DNA of 64,000 nt from Phoronis australis. Its lineage: Eukaryota; Phoronida; Phoronidae. Both the position numbers and the translations under genes were made by a program. The stretch lies in the NCBI GenBank assembly GCA_002633005.1, contig NMRA01000268.1, positions 130,585-194,584 of the forward strand, read 5' to 3'. A model generated the notes under the pieces. That model saw nothing but the letters and a program-made list of their open reading frames with translations, did no database searches and was not told where the DNA came from. Position 1 is the first letter of the stretch, and each line of letters begins with the position of its first letter. Shown here in pieces: positions 47,120 through 58,100 of the stretch.

Positions 47120-47305
47120 TGCTATTCCTATCGGCGCTAAGAAGACCTGAAAAACATGCTCTTGTAATGGTTTGCTGTGAGTTTCCTCATCATGAAATTA
47201 ACTGCAGGAAGACGACTAGCTGCGAGCTGAGCTATCGTGAAAAACAATTTAATCAACGTCATTTTCTTGCGTCATTCAAAGGCTTTTGTAACAAAGAGAA
47301 GTCAG
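47120..47305 (+). CDS. Candidate internal exon, symmetric phase 1-1, cysteine-containing
   Basis: A good acceptor (TTGTTATTTCCTTCAG) and a consensus donor (TCAG|GTGAGT) bracket 186 bases open in one frame. It encodes about 62 residues with five cysteines (VCCEFPHHEINCRKTTSCEL and later FKGFCNKEKSG). Both borders are phase 1, the usual arrangement of shuffled extracellular modules. I do not recognise the domain and found no partner exons. It could be a chance pairing of splice sites. Confidence 0.35.
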
Positions 47306-47917
47306 GTGAGTATCGTGCACTTGAAAACAGTATGCTAGTGACACGAGCACGCGCCATTTGCTAATTTTTTGCGACATCTTTCGGGATATGGATATGATAA
47401 CAGCTTCCCCGAAGCCAATTTTGCTCGCGAATACGGTTTGGTGAAAATAAAATATTAAAAACGTACAAACCAATTCCGGTAATCTGCTGTGAACTGTGTG
47501 CAACCTTGTGGAAGAACAGTTGATGGAAGAGAAATTGACCAATAGGCGACGCTCTGTTTCGTCAAAACCGACACAAATCTAACAGTAAAATAAGAGTAGA
47601 AAGGCAATAGTTTGGCACTGGCAAATAATTTAGTTTACTCAAGGAAGAGTGCAGTTTAGTCACATTGATTTTATTTTATGTTAGATTTTGTGGCCATGTT
47701 TTGCCCACATCATCCTATACAACTTTGCACCAAGGTTAGTGCAGCCAGTGTCTCTGTCTTCAGCTAAATCCAGCTGCCTTCATCCCCAGCAGTCAGTGGC
47801 GGAGTGAGATTGTCTAGCTCCCGTGGTTTGGCTACACACTGGAATACTCCTACGTCTGAGGCGGACTGCGTAAAACTTAAATGTCCTCCCGATATGCGTG
47901 ATGGCGTGATTGTTGCA

Positions 47918-48004
47918 TGAAGATCTGTGCAATGGCAACTCAGCGCGTGACAATGCAACGTCATTGTTGCTATCCATCGTAAAACGTCGATGCAACCGGG
48001 CCCT
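47918..48004. mobile_element. MITE, GGTTGCATAAAA family, partial copy 3
   Basis: It ends ACGTCGATGCAACCGGGCCC, with a GCAACGTCATTGTTGCTAT interior matching copies 1 and 2. The left end is degraded. Confidence 0.6.
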
Positions 48005-48217
48005 ATCATCTTTTTCGTGAAAAGTAACTTGGAGACTCAAGTTAGAAATTTGGTGTTATGCTCCACACAATTATTCTTGAAAAATAATTAAGTCTAAGTC
48101 TCTCTTAGGCAAAAATACACAGTCTTCTAACTATTTTATAAATTATTTCTAGGTATTACATGGCTGAATCCTTGTTTCTGTAATACGTCCTAAGTCATGT
48201 TTTATGAAAAGGGATCC

Positions 48218-48852
48218 TGGGGCCCGTTTCATGACACCTTGCCAATTTGTTTCTTCATCGTTTCATGAAATGTCTCAAGACCAAAATTAAGACCGTAAGC
48301 GGCTTAAATTAAGAATGAAAGTTAGCCTGCTACGCAGTACGCTTAAGATAGGAATTTTGGTCTAAATGACCAGACTTTACGACTGTCTTCGTTGAAAATT
48401 GTTGAGGAACAAATTTCGTTGATATCTTTTCAATGTTCTAGAATCAAATGGCTCCAAACAATTTCAAATTTAGGACCGCCTGTTTTGGATTCGAGTACGT
48501 CCAAAGCATCACAGTGGTTGGGCAATGTAGTGGGACATACCTGCACGTCTTAAATGACGTTTTCCAGCCATAGCACTCTTCTCAAGTATAGGAGATCACA
48601 ATTGTATCTAAAACGAAGATAAACCCCCCAATTAAAGTTTCAAGCTCAAAATTATACCTGAAACGGAATTTTACACGTCACCTTGCGACTATTTTCCATC
48701 TCAGTTAAGACCAAAGAACGAAAACTAACGTTTTGTTCATGAAATGGTCGTTTCTGAATTTTCGTTTTTAGTATTGATTTAACCTGAATTTTGGTCATAA
48801 ATTAGACAAATTTTTTAAGTCATCAGTCAAGTGATTTTTCATGAGACGGGTA
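48218..48852. mobile_element. Probable MITE with GGGCCCGTTTCATGA termini
   Basis: The left edge is GGGGCCCGTTTCATGACACC and the right edge is TTTTTCATGAGACGGGT. The internal stretch is rich in TTAAGACC and TTGGTC motifs in both orientations, as in self-complementary elements. A lone GGGGCCCGTTAATGAAAGTG terminus lies near 60499. Confidence 0.5.
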
Positions 48853-49569
48853 TTTGGTGATTAGCATATGGCAAAACCAAGCCACCTTTGATGAAGTCAA
48901 GTAACGTATTGAGGTACAATATTTTTGCTGATAAGGTGCAGCATCTAGAATGTAAATTGTGTGAATGGGCTCCACTCTTCCGGACATAAGTGCTATAAAA
49001 ACTGTTGTGGCGTTTTGCCCAATAGTTTCAGTTCACTCAATTTGAGGAGTATTTTTTAGATCCATGTACTAGTTTGATCAAAGGTAACACCATCTGAATA
49101 AGAAGTGCGCCCCCTTTGGGTTGTAGTTTCAGAGAGTTCCGTACAGGTAAGTTCACTAGTATATAATTAATTTTCCACTTTGTTCCGATAGATAGCAGTG
49201 TTGGATTTGGAATGAGTCAAACGGCTCATCGTATTATGGCATAATCATATAATTGTACATTTGATATTCTTTGTCAAAAAATTACTGCTGTTCAACTTCT
49301 GTCTTATTGAACCTTTCATTTTTGTTGCGCGCCGCACGCTCACTTACGCAGTATAAGGTAAGTGGGCATGCTTACATTCGCCATCAATGGCCATAGTTTT
49401 TCTGAATACAAATTTTCCATTTGAGGACTCACGATATCACGAATTGGGTCCCGACTACAGAAGTTTGTGAAAGTCTTGAAACCAGATAGCGAGTAAAAGT
49501 TTTTAGGAAAAAACAATTTGGTGACTACAAACGAGCTGGCAGTATTTCAGTACACGTAATACGCTTTTG

Positions 49570-49890
49570 TCATGTCCTCATGTACCGAGCGTGGAGTACT
49601 TGAAATAATATCCCACGAGACATTATTTCGCGTATCGACCGAGACCGAAGTATTTATCCCATACGCATCGAATTCGTGAGTTTCTTTTGTTTTCTCGCGG
49701 CATTTTATAAATACTTCACACTGACTACGTGGCTAATCACAACATGTACGTGCGCGTTCTGTTGCTAACTTACTACAGTAAAAGAAAACACTTTTAAATG
49801 TAACGGTTTATTACTTGAAATTGATAAAAAGTTTGAAAACGACAGTTATCGTTCATTGAACTTGTATCATATTTCGAAAATCAATAAATA
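49570..49890. repeat. Repeat family E copy 2, left part
   Basis: It matches 890-1130 (CCCACGAGACATTATT, ATACGCATCGAAT) and then 2500-2620 (AAACACTTTTAAATGTAACG). It is interrupted at 49892 by the hAT-like element. Confidence 0.7.
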
Positions 49891-49891
49891 A

Positions 49892-50553
49892 CATAGGCGG
49901 ATTTAGGGGGGTCCAGGGGGCCCGGGCCCCCNCAGAAGCTGCTGGTAAGATGTGAATTTTAATCGAAGCCTTAGTGAATCACTCAGAAACTCGCAATACT
50001 CTCTTTGTCAAACCTTATCTTAAGACGGTTTCCAAAGCAATCCCTTCATTATTGCCAACACGAAAAATGGATTTGGTCTTTTGGGTATTTGAAGACTATT
50101 TCAAATACGACAAATTTGTTAAGAATTGATGGCACAAAATATAAAACGTGTAATAAGCATTACGAAAAGAAGTAGGTTTCGCGCGCAAACGCTGTGGCCC
50201 ATAAACAAGTAAGTCTTTTGCTATAAAGTCGTAGCGTAATCGTGGTGGTGTAGTGGTAACGTACGCGCGCTCTGTCCGCCAGGTCGTGAGTTCGAGTTTT
50301 TGATACTTGCATTTTTTTCCTGTTTGACATGTTCTCCGTGTTCTTTGTTTTGCCTTTTTTTCTTGGATAATACTTCAGGAATCAAGGAAAATGCTTGATT
50401 TTTAGAGGTAAAAACAGAAAAATTTCCTGGGCGGGAGGGGGNCTCCCCCCATTCGGTGCTATGCGCATCTACATTCGTGGTTCGGTTTGCGCAAATGCTT
50501 CCAACCGGACAAAATGTTGGGCCCCCCCTTGTGATATCCTAGATCCGCCACTG
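49892..50553. mobile_element. hAT-like non-autonomous element inserted in repeat E
   Basis: The termini are CATAGGCGGATTTAGGGGGG and, on the right, CTAGATCCGCCACTG (reverse CAGTGGCGGATCTAG). GC-rich GGGCCCGGGCCCCC blocks stand inside both ends, and the two N bases fall there. AATAAC is found at both edges and may be the target duplication. It carries a tRNA-like segment at 50242-50305. It encodes no transposase. Confidence 0.75.
50242..50305 (+). repeat. tRNA-like segment inside the hAT-like element
   Basis: GTGGTGTAGTGGTAACGTAC serves as box A and GTGAGTTCGAGTTTTTG as a decayed box B, at tRNA spacing. It differs in sequence from the tRNA-like unit in the TIR family and is probably a separate SINE head. 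Confidence 0.5.
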
Positions 50554-50620
50554 AATAACAAGAAAATTTATAACACTGTAAAATCCTCATCGGGTAGCTG
50601 CACTCATTCATGAAACTAGG

Positions 50621-50932
50621 TCATTGACCGGAGCGCGTAGCGTACGCGTCGTCTGCTTTCACGAATATGTTATAAGTGCCACCGTTGATGACAGCTCCGG
50701 CGAATATTTGTGTTGTAGCGTTGTTGCAGGTACGTTGTCGCATTTCTACGGATTCTGTAGCCTTGGTACAAAGCTGTATACTAAATATACGACAGTCTGT
50801 TGATACAGTTGGCTGGCTGGCTACGGATTCTGTAGCATGGATAGGTTCACGTGTTGCTGGGACGGTCGTCGTTGCTGCTCGTGTAATACAGTCACCGATA
50901 GTATCGGGTGCTGTCATGGCAAGTGACAACAA
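50621..50932 (-). CDS. Uncertain open frame, possible fibronectin-like strand
   Basis: A 103-codon minus-strand frame without an ATG at its start. Its C-terminal part reads RQRTCNNATTQIFAGAVING and GTYNIFVKADDAYATRS, reminiscent of the last strands of a fibronectin type III domain. It is absent from the other copy of repeat E, so it lies in inserted DNA. No clean donor or acceptor was found, and the domain call is weak. Confidence 0.22.
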   Translation of the reverse strand: MLSLAMTAPDTIGDCITRAATTTVPATREPIHATESVASQPTVSTDCRIFSIQLCTKATESVEMRQRTCNNATTQIFAGAVINGGTYNIFVKADDAYATRSGQ

Positions 50933-50944
50933 TGTTTGATGTTG

Positions 50945-51290
50945 GCGACGAATCGGTGCCTGAGTTGCAGACGATATATCTTAGCAATTGAAAATTGAGA
51001 CAGAACTGTCGTATAATTAATAGTCCTGTTCCAGATGTTACGACTGAGACCTGGTTGCATGTTGAGTGGTATTTACACTGCTACAATTGTGTTACTTTAA
51101 GCTATTTTCCGAAAGTTTGATGATCTAACCGGCTAACGAGGTCGAGTCGATATTGACCTACCTTTTGAACCTTCAATGTCAGAGGTCACTGTTAAAGTAG
51201 TGCGGGAGTTGAATACGGAAAACATTATTACATGGCCGTATTTCCCTCGACAAATTCAACGCGTATGGGATAAATGGTTTCATACACATT
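50945..51290. repeat. Repeat family E copy 2, right part
   Basis: It matches 2670-3000 closely: GAATCGGTGCCTGAGTTG, CCTGGTTGCATGTTGAGTGG, TTTGATGATCTAACCGGCTA and CGTATTTCCCTCGACAAATT. Confidence 0.8.
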
Positions 51291-52051
51291 TATTTATCAG
51301 AAACTTCTCGTTTTAGATAACTGACGTCGACTAAACATATTTCACAATCCCAACAATTCAATGTAACGAAGTAATCGTGATCTTGATTTTGGCGCCCCTT
51401 TGCGAATGTCAAATGACACATTCCCACATGACGCTGTTTGAGTTAAAATAGCGGAAAGCGAAGTAGGTGGCACTTTTTTTCATTTCATGATTGCATCAAA
51501 ATAAAACATGAAGGAAAAAATACAGTGGAATCAAATCGCTGAAATTTAAAGTACTCAAAATACAGAAAAAAACATTTACTTACGCCGAAATAAAGGATTC
51601 AGTAAATCGAGAAATACTATTAATGCCGCTAAACACAAAACTGACACTATGCAATGAAATTAGTCCGTTTTTAAATTCATTGATTTCATTAGAGGTGTTT
51701 TTATTAACCTATGTAAATGTGATGCTTTGCCAGAGGTGCATTGCATCCCTTGGGATGGCTTCAGAAAAATCTTGTGTATCCTACAGGTTTGTGACCCGAG
51801 TCACTTTGAAATCGAAACTTTTTAGCAGTTTGTGAAAAGTTTAGTAATTTCCAAATTAAAAAGCAATTACTAAGAGCATCATAATTAACATTGTCATCTG
51901 CCTGTCATCAGCACTACACGTAGAACGCATGCCGAGAATAAATCATTCACAGTTGCACTCGCTACGCAGCGATCAAGTAATAGCTCTTCAATCGAAGCGA
52001 GACGGCGGAATTCCACACAGATTTGAAATCCGTTTTCCGTAGGTACGCGTT
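51291..52051. other. Upstream region of the peptide-precursor gene
   Basis: No gene is visible. A 70-codon forward frame at 51623-51835 has no supporting features. Confidence 0.4.
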
Positions 52052-52059
52052 TATAAAAA
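52052..52059 (+). promoter_or_regulatory. TATA box of the putative secreted-precursor gene
   Basis: TATAAAAA lies about 80 bases upstream of an ATG that is immediately followed by a GTAAGT donor. A transcription start near 52082-52102 would give a very short first exon. Confidence 0.6.
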
Positions 52060-52133
52060 GGACCGCCTTTCTGTCGATTTTATAGAGTGTCGTGTGGTGT
52101 TCAGTGGTGTATCGTCAGCTACTGTGAAGTTAG

Positions 52134-55100
52134 ATGGTAAGTATTTTATGTTGATTTATTTTTAATTAAATGTTTTGGCATAGAGAATGTCGCTGTTTAT
52201 TTCCATTTAATTTGTGACTAAAATGTCTCCGCCTGGAGTTCAGAGTTTTGGCAACATGATTAAAGATGATTCAAACAAATCGAAGGCGCCTAAATATTGA
52301 TTTAGACCTGTTGTAGGCCCGCATCCTGTCAAAAACATAACTTTTGATTGAGACATCAGCGCTTTTTAGTCTCAACTTGTTCTTTTCTCAGATTAGAAAT
52401 TATTTCTTAGGGCAAAAGTTTAACTAGGTTGTTGCTATTGCGCAGTTTGTGCCTGTTCTGAGAGAAAACTTCAACTTAACCACACCCTGGCTATGTCATA
52501 GAGGATTGAGTGACACATAGGTGGGCTAGCCTTCGCATAACTGCCAATAACAGAGTCTAAAGCGACAATAAGGCTTACCAATGCAGCAGACTTTCAAACT
52601 GGATCCACTATTTTGAGGAATTTCGACAGGTACAGAGCATTAAGCCTGTTTTGTTTCAAGGATACGTAGCATTTTTCTTTCATGTAAAACATCATTTTAT
52701 GCCCTTTTAAAAACATTGCCGTTGTTTAAGCGAATAACTATTTAACTGATTGTCGTTTATGCATAAAAATGGACAAAAATTGATAAATGAAACCTTTGAC
52801 CTAAACTCACCATGTTAACATATGCAACGTAGACGACAACTCTACAAATACATGCAAGGAGGGCACAAGTGTAAATACTTAGTGCATGTTGGTTGCTGAA
52901 TCGCACTTTCAGCAACTGAAATCCTAGTTCGGAGACATTCCTAAGAATGCGTAGAAGACCCTCCACAGAGGGGAGTTGGCTTGATGGATTGGCCGGCATT
53001 ATTCTCCGGTCGATGCACCAGTCGTCGGATGTATGTTTGTTTCAATCTCCGATGTAAATTCCTTTACAATTACTGTCCACGGATCACCAGCAAATTCAGA
53101 ATTTGAGGACGACTATACGTAACGGAACCTTGGCGATTGCTTGCGAAATCGGCGCGCGACACGCTTGAGTATTTTAAGCGTCATTTGGTCATATTTTGAC
53201 TCAGATTTTTACAGATATAAAACTGGTTTGTTTTTCAATCAAATTGGAGGTGATTTCAGGACTTCAAATAAACTGAGAGTTCGTTATTTCATCAGACCAA
53301 GCTCATCAAAATTTCAAGTCATTTCGTAATTGGCGTGGTCAGACCAAGCAACGAGCGCTTACTTCTTTCCCACCCCAGGGATCACTTCTAAATTTGTTCT
53401 TGATAGAAACAACGAACGCATAGTTTTTTCCGACCCCAGGGATCACTTCTAAATTTGTTCTTGATAGAAAAAGCAGATTTATTAACTGTTTGGGAATTCA
53501 ACCGCTTGACGTCATTTTCTGCTTCCGGTCTTTGCTCAACTACTAAACAAACATCATTACGATACTCCAAGATGGCGTATCTCATTCATTTTTGGTGTGA
53601 TGTCAAGAACATAAACTGAAGCCATGATTGCTTATTAATAATAAATGTGGTTTTCCCGATTATGATGAAATAACACGATGTTGCTGTTCGATCATGTCGT
53701 GAGCTTTGCGTTTGACTTTTTTTCGCCAAAATAGTGTAAAAGTTTAAGTTTTGCCTTAACATCAGGGGAAATCAATATTTCCAAGAGGTTTGCTATAAAA
53801 CAAACGAAGTGAAAGTTTTCAGTAAGTTGAGCAAAAGTATGAATTTGCTTTTACCGAATGAGGCCAGTGTAGATGACGCTCCCAACAGCAATCTTAGGTC
53901 GAATTTGGCTTGATGATATTCGCCAAACTGTACGCTGCGTAGATTCTGAATCTTTCACGTTTTGTTCACGTCGGTACTTGGCGGCCGACAAGCTAATTCC
54001 AGTATCATTTGAGTAACGGAATGAGTGGAATTACAATGATTATTTCGTGTGTGGCTAGTTTCTCATCCTCTCCTTCCATCTATACTACTTTGAAGCAAAC
54101 AAAACAGTGGCCAAAACGCGTAAATAACGTCTGAAATAAGGCACTAGTTAACGATACATTATATATATATATATTTTTACATGGCGAAGTCGTTATCCTC
54201 CGTTATCTAGAGTGCGAGTGGATTTTGGAGAATTATCGCCCGAGGGGTGAATCTATAAATTAAGGTTTACCAACTTTTATAGCTTACTACACATTTTATC
54301 ACGTTAAGCTTCGACCGCGAAAATATCGTCGGCTAAAGTAGGTTAACACTAGTAACTGAGTATAATACTCAAGACAAAGGATCCTGACGACACGATACCC
54401 GCATTCAAATTGGAGATCGGTGATTTACAAGTGAGAGAACACCAGAGAAAATTTTCACTGAATTAAATATTGTTTTTTTATGGAAATTATGCATCTTATT
54501 TTCATAGCGTATAAATGTCGTGCAACCATAGATCATAGATAACAGATTCGCAACTCCGGCATTTTCTACGTGCTAGCCAAGAGGCGCCGCCACTCTCCTG
54601 ACCTTTCTAGTACAGTTTCCGGTTAGTGTATTTTGACAAGAAATACTTGCATCTACTTTACTGTCCAAAACAACGAAAAAATATTAATTTCGGCATTGAA
54701 ACGCTTTTCAAAGTCTTTCAATAGTAGAAGTGTTGGTATTGTGAGTACTTTTGGCAATGCTACTGGTAATTAATTACAAAATTCAAACTTCGGTGCCGAC
54801 TGATTATGTCGTCTGCTTGCCCAATAGCAGCAGACTTATCGGACAGTTTGTGATTTATGGTTCACATGGGCCTACTGAGAAAACTACGAAAGCATGTTTG
54901 TGCACAAATTCCAACTTAGGAGTACCTGTGAATGCAAAAGATACTTAGCCTATATAACGTTTTTGGTTTAGAAAAATATTAATTTTGTTCGAATTAAAAA
55001 ATGCACCTCTTCAACGATTTGACTAGTTGAACCTTTGCATGTTTATAGTTCAACATTCTCAAGTGAGCAGTTCTTCTGGGAAGAGTTGAGTGGTCCTTAA

Positions 55101-58100
55101 AAGGGCCGTTGGTTGTAGTGTGCATGAGCCGTAGGTATAGCGTGAAATGGTTCTTAAAAGAACCGTTGAATAATTCAACATAAATCACACAGTATACCGT
55201 GCTCACTCAAGTACTGAAGGTCCTCTTCATGGCAAGTTTTCATCAGGGAATGCTGGATGAAAACAGAGGAGATGACAATATCGATGACAGTTGTAACACC
55301 TTAAATAGATATGACCGTTCACCAACGTTGTCACGAACCCTGCCTCGTTCAGTTCTTTTCCTTTATCCACAAATAATCCTGANCTGACACATTGTTTTTA
55401 GTATTTTGTGTCACCATTGGGTGAAGTTGTCTAGTTGTTAACCAAACATCCAGAATTTGTTTTTGAACTGATTGACACAGAAATGGTAATCTTATAACTT
55501 GTGCTGTCTTTAAACCAGTCCTCCAGCACACTGTTAAAAGCCACATGGCTCACAAACAATTACATCAGTGATTCTGATCTCAGATATATAAAACAAAAGT
55601 TGTTGTATGGCCAGAGACAATCATTTGAGGGGAAACTTGCATAACCCCAGCTTTCAGATGATGACTCTCTTTGGCCCACACATTTAGTTGCAGTGTTTGG
55701 CTCAATGCTAAATAATCATAGTAAAAGGCATGCTTGAAAAATATTTTCTTGTTGACACAGCAAATTCATGTTTTTAAAATATTGACAAGCAAAGATGAAC
55801 AACTTACCTTCAATGCAGTCAACTATTTTTCCACCACGGCGAACAATTGCTGTCAGTGTAGTGTCCGTAGTCGAAAACTCCTCAGCATACTTGAGGATGC
55901 TGTCCGTGATGATTAGAATCTAAAATCAAGAAACAATAGTTTGTGGTTTTGCTGAAACAATTGGTATATAAGGAACAGAAATTAAAACTCTAGTGTGATT
56001 GCAATGCAACTAAATGACAGAACTGTTAAATGTACCACCACTGATGTATACTTGAAATGCACTATTTTTAACAATCACTGGGTAGGACATCTATCTGTCT
56101 ATGACGTGCAACACAACGGGAATAAACCCAATAAGTGGTTATGAATGATGTGGTGTATGCAAATGCCAAAGATAAATTCTAAAAATAGTCAATTGTTCAC
56201 TTACATGCATGGTTGGATAAAAGCAAAGCTGCAAACTTGCGCTGAAAGTTAAGACGGTTAGTTACCTGGAAATTAATTTGATTAGCAAGGTACACGTTAT
56301 CGGTACACGTTAAGTGACGATATCAGTAAATAATGATATACAATAAACGTTTAATCTACAATCAAACACCTTAATACTACTACTAGAATTTAAATCACAC
56401 TTAAAATACTTATAAACAATGGTAATCCTGAAAAGGACTGCTGAGTTAATCAGAATTATGATCGATGAATAATTCACGAAATCGCAACACGCCCTTGTCT
56501 CAAATAGGACTGTCTGCTATCTGTCAGATTTCCTGCAAGAATGTCACATGACTGCGAGCAGCGCTACCTGTTAGTAAAGCGTCATTGCATCCAGCGCCAT
56601 CTGTTAGCCGTAAAGGTTTTGGATGAGCGGGTACCTTTTGGGCAGCCGACGATGATTAGCAGACGACGTACTTGCCGGAAATGGCACCAGAAAATTTAGC
56701 CAGGTGTCGCCAGTAGATAATGACGTAAGGGCTTATGCGTAAGATCACAGATTTCGTCCATTGAAAGTATACGGAGTTGGCGGTCCATGTACTATAGTCT
56801 ATGGTGCAATGCCCTTTGCTGAACATGCGATTGTTGCGCGTGCTCATTTTTTTCTCGTTCGATGACGTCAGCCGCTGAGTGGTGTAGTGGTTAAGTCGGC
56901 GACTCGCAACTTTTGAGGTCCGGGCTAATTTTAGCCTCGAATGGCAGATAAAACCGTGTAATAAGCCATAAAGTTATCTCACTAGTGAGATAACATTGTA
57001 ACGCCCCTCGGGCGATAATTCTCCAAAATCCACTCGGGCTCTAGATAACGGGGGATAACGACTACGCCATGTATATATATATTGCGTATTATAGACTAAT
57101 TTCGGGATCAATAATCGAGCGTTTTATAATTTTTTGACACATAAAGTCTGTACTTGTTAATTTTGTAATCATTACAGAATCTTGTTACCTGCCCAAAAGC
57201 AATGCCAAGATGTTCGTTATCACATGACTGAGTTTTTCTCAAATATGGTGACTTTTTATGGAAGTCGCTGTATTTTAATACAAACTTTTTATTGGCTACA
57301 AAAGCGTGACTGCGAGAGAGACACAGAGGGAGAGTGTGCAGCAGGGAAGGGGGAGCCGGGCTTTTAAAAATCTAGATTTTGTCTTCATTTTGTGACAACA
57401 GTGTTTCTGGGTTAAAGGCATTAAAAGAAACTCCCAGAAACGTTATTGCAGCTAGTTTCGCGTGAGAGCATTTGTGTTTGTGGAAAATACGGCGATTTGT
57501 GTAAAAAATCGTAATTAATAACGCGCTCACATGATTGCGAATATACAGGTATTAGTACGGCTAATTAAAGTTGTTTAAGAAGTTTCATCTTTGGTAATGA
57601 AGGTAACAAATCCCCTTAACGAGGCTGTTCACTTTAAGTCCCATAAAACGAAATGAACCACAAACCAAGCCAAGAACATGACGCCGCATTGTAGTATAAA
57701 ATATGTTTAAGAAATTGATTTATGAACTTCTCCAACGGTGCACCTTTCGGTAATCATAAACCGTTAACTATTGAAATCGAATTTGAAGTAGTGTAAAATT
57801 AATACATTTCTGGGTGAAATAATTTTACATTAGGGAACTCATTTGATATTTTGAATAAACAAAATAAATATTTGCTTGAAAATGCATTTACTCTATATAC
57901 TTGAGCTTTTTCTTTCCTTTTGTAGGAAGCGATTCTCATATTTGTTTGCTTTGCCTTTGCTTCGAGCCGTGCTACAGGAGTGTGGAGTGAACCTGAAGCG
58001 GGAGGAAGCAGTTATTCCAGTGACCCGGTCCACCGTAATGATCGTTTGGAATGGGATGGTGTGCAAGGACTGAACTTTTACCGGGTGACCACGGATGGAA

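Larger units (their letters stand above)
54526..56804. mobile_element. Nested 2.28-kb element with CCATAGA termini
   Basis: Copy A of the host repeat reads straight through GGTGCAATGCCC. Here the same site is split as GTGCAA|CCATAGATCATAG at the left and CTATAGTCTATG|GTGCAATGCCC at the right. So TGCAA (or GTGCAA) is duplicated and the ends are 13-base inverted repeats with two mismatches. Inside lie an exon-like minus-strand segment and two histone-type stem-loops. No known transposase is recognisable, so the class is undetermined. Confidence 0.8.
54179..57072. mobile_element. TIR element family, full-length copy C, with nested insertion
   Basis: Terminal inverted repeats of about 70 bp run from ACATGGCGAAGTCGTTATCC (left) to CGACTACGCCATGT (right), both containing the GAGTGGATTTTGGAGAATTA block. 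It is flanked on each side by TATATATATA, consistent with insertion into a TA site. The interior matches copies A, B and D and includes a tRNA-like segment at 56874-56935. It is split at 54526 by another element. No transposase is encoded. Confidence 0.85.

Noticed and set aside
55092-55164. A histone gene
   Set aside because: Only the 3' stem-loops fit. No histone fold residues are found in any frame upstream on that strand.
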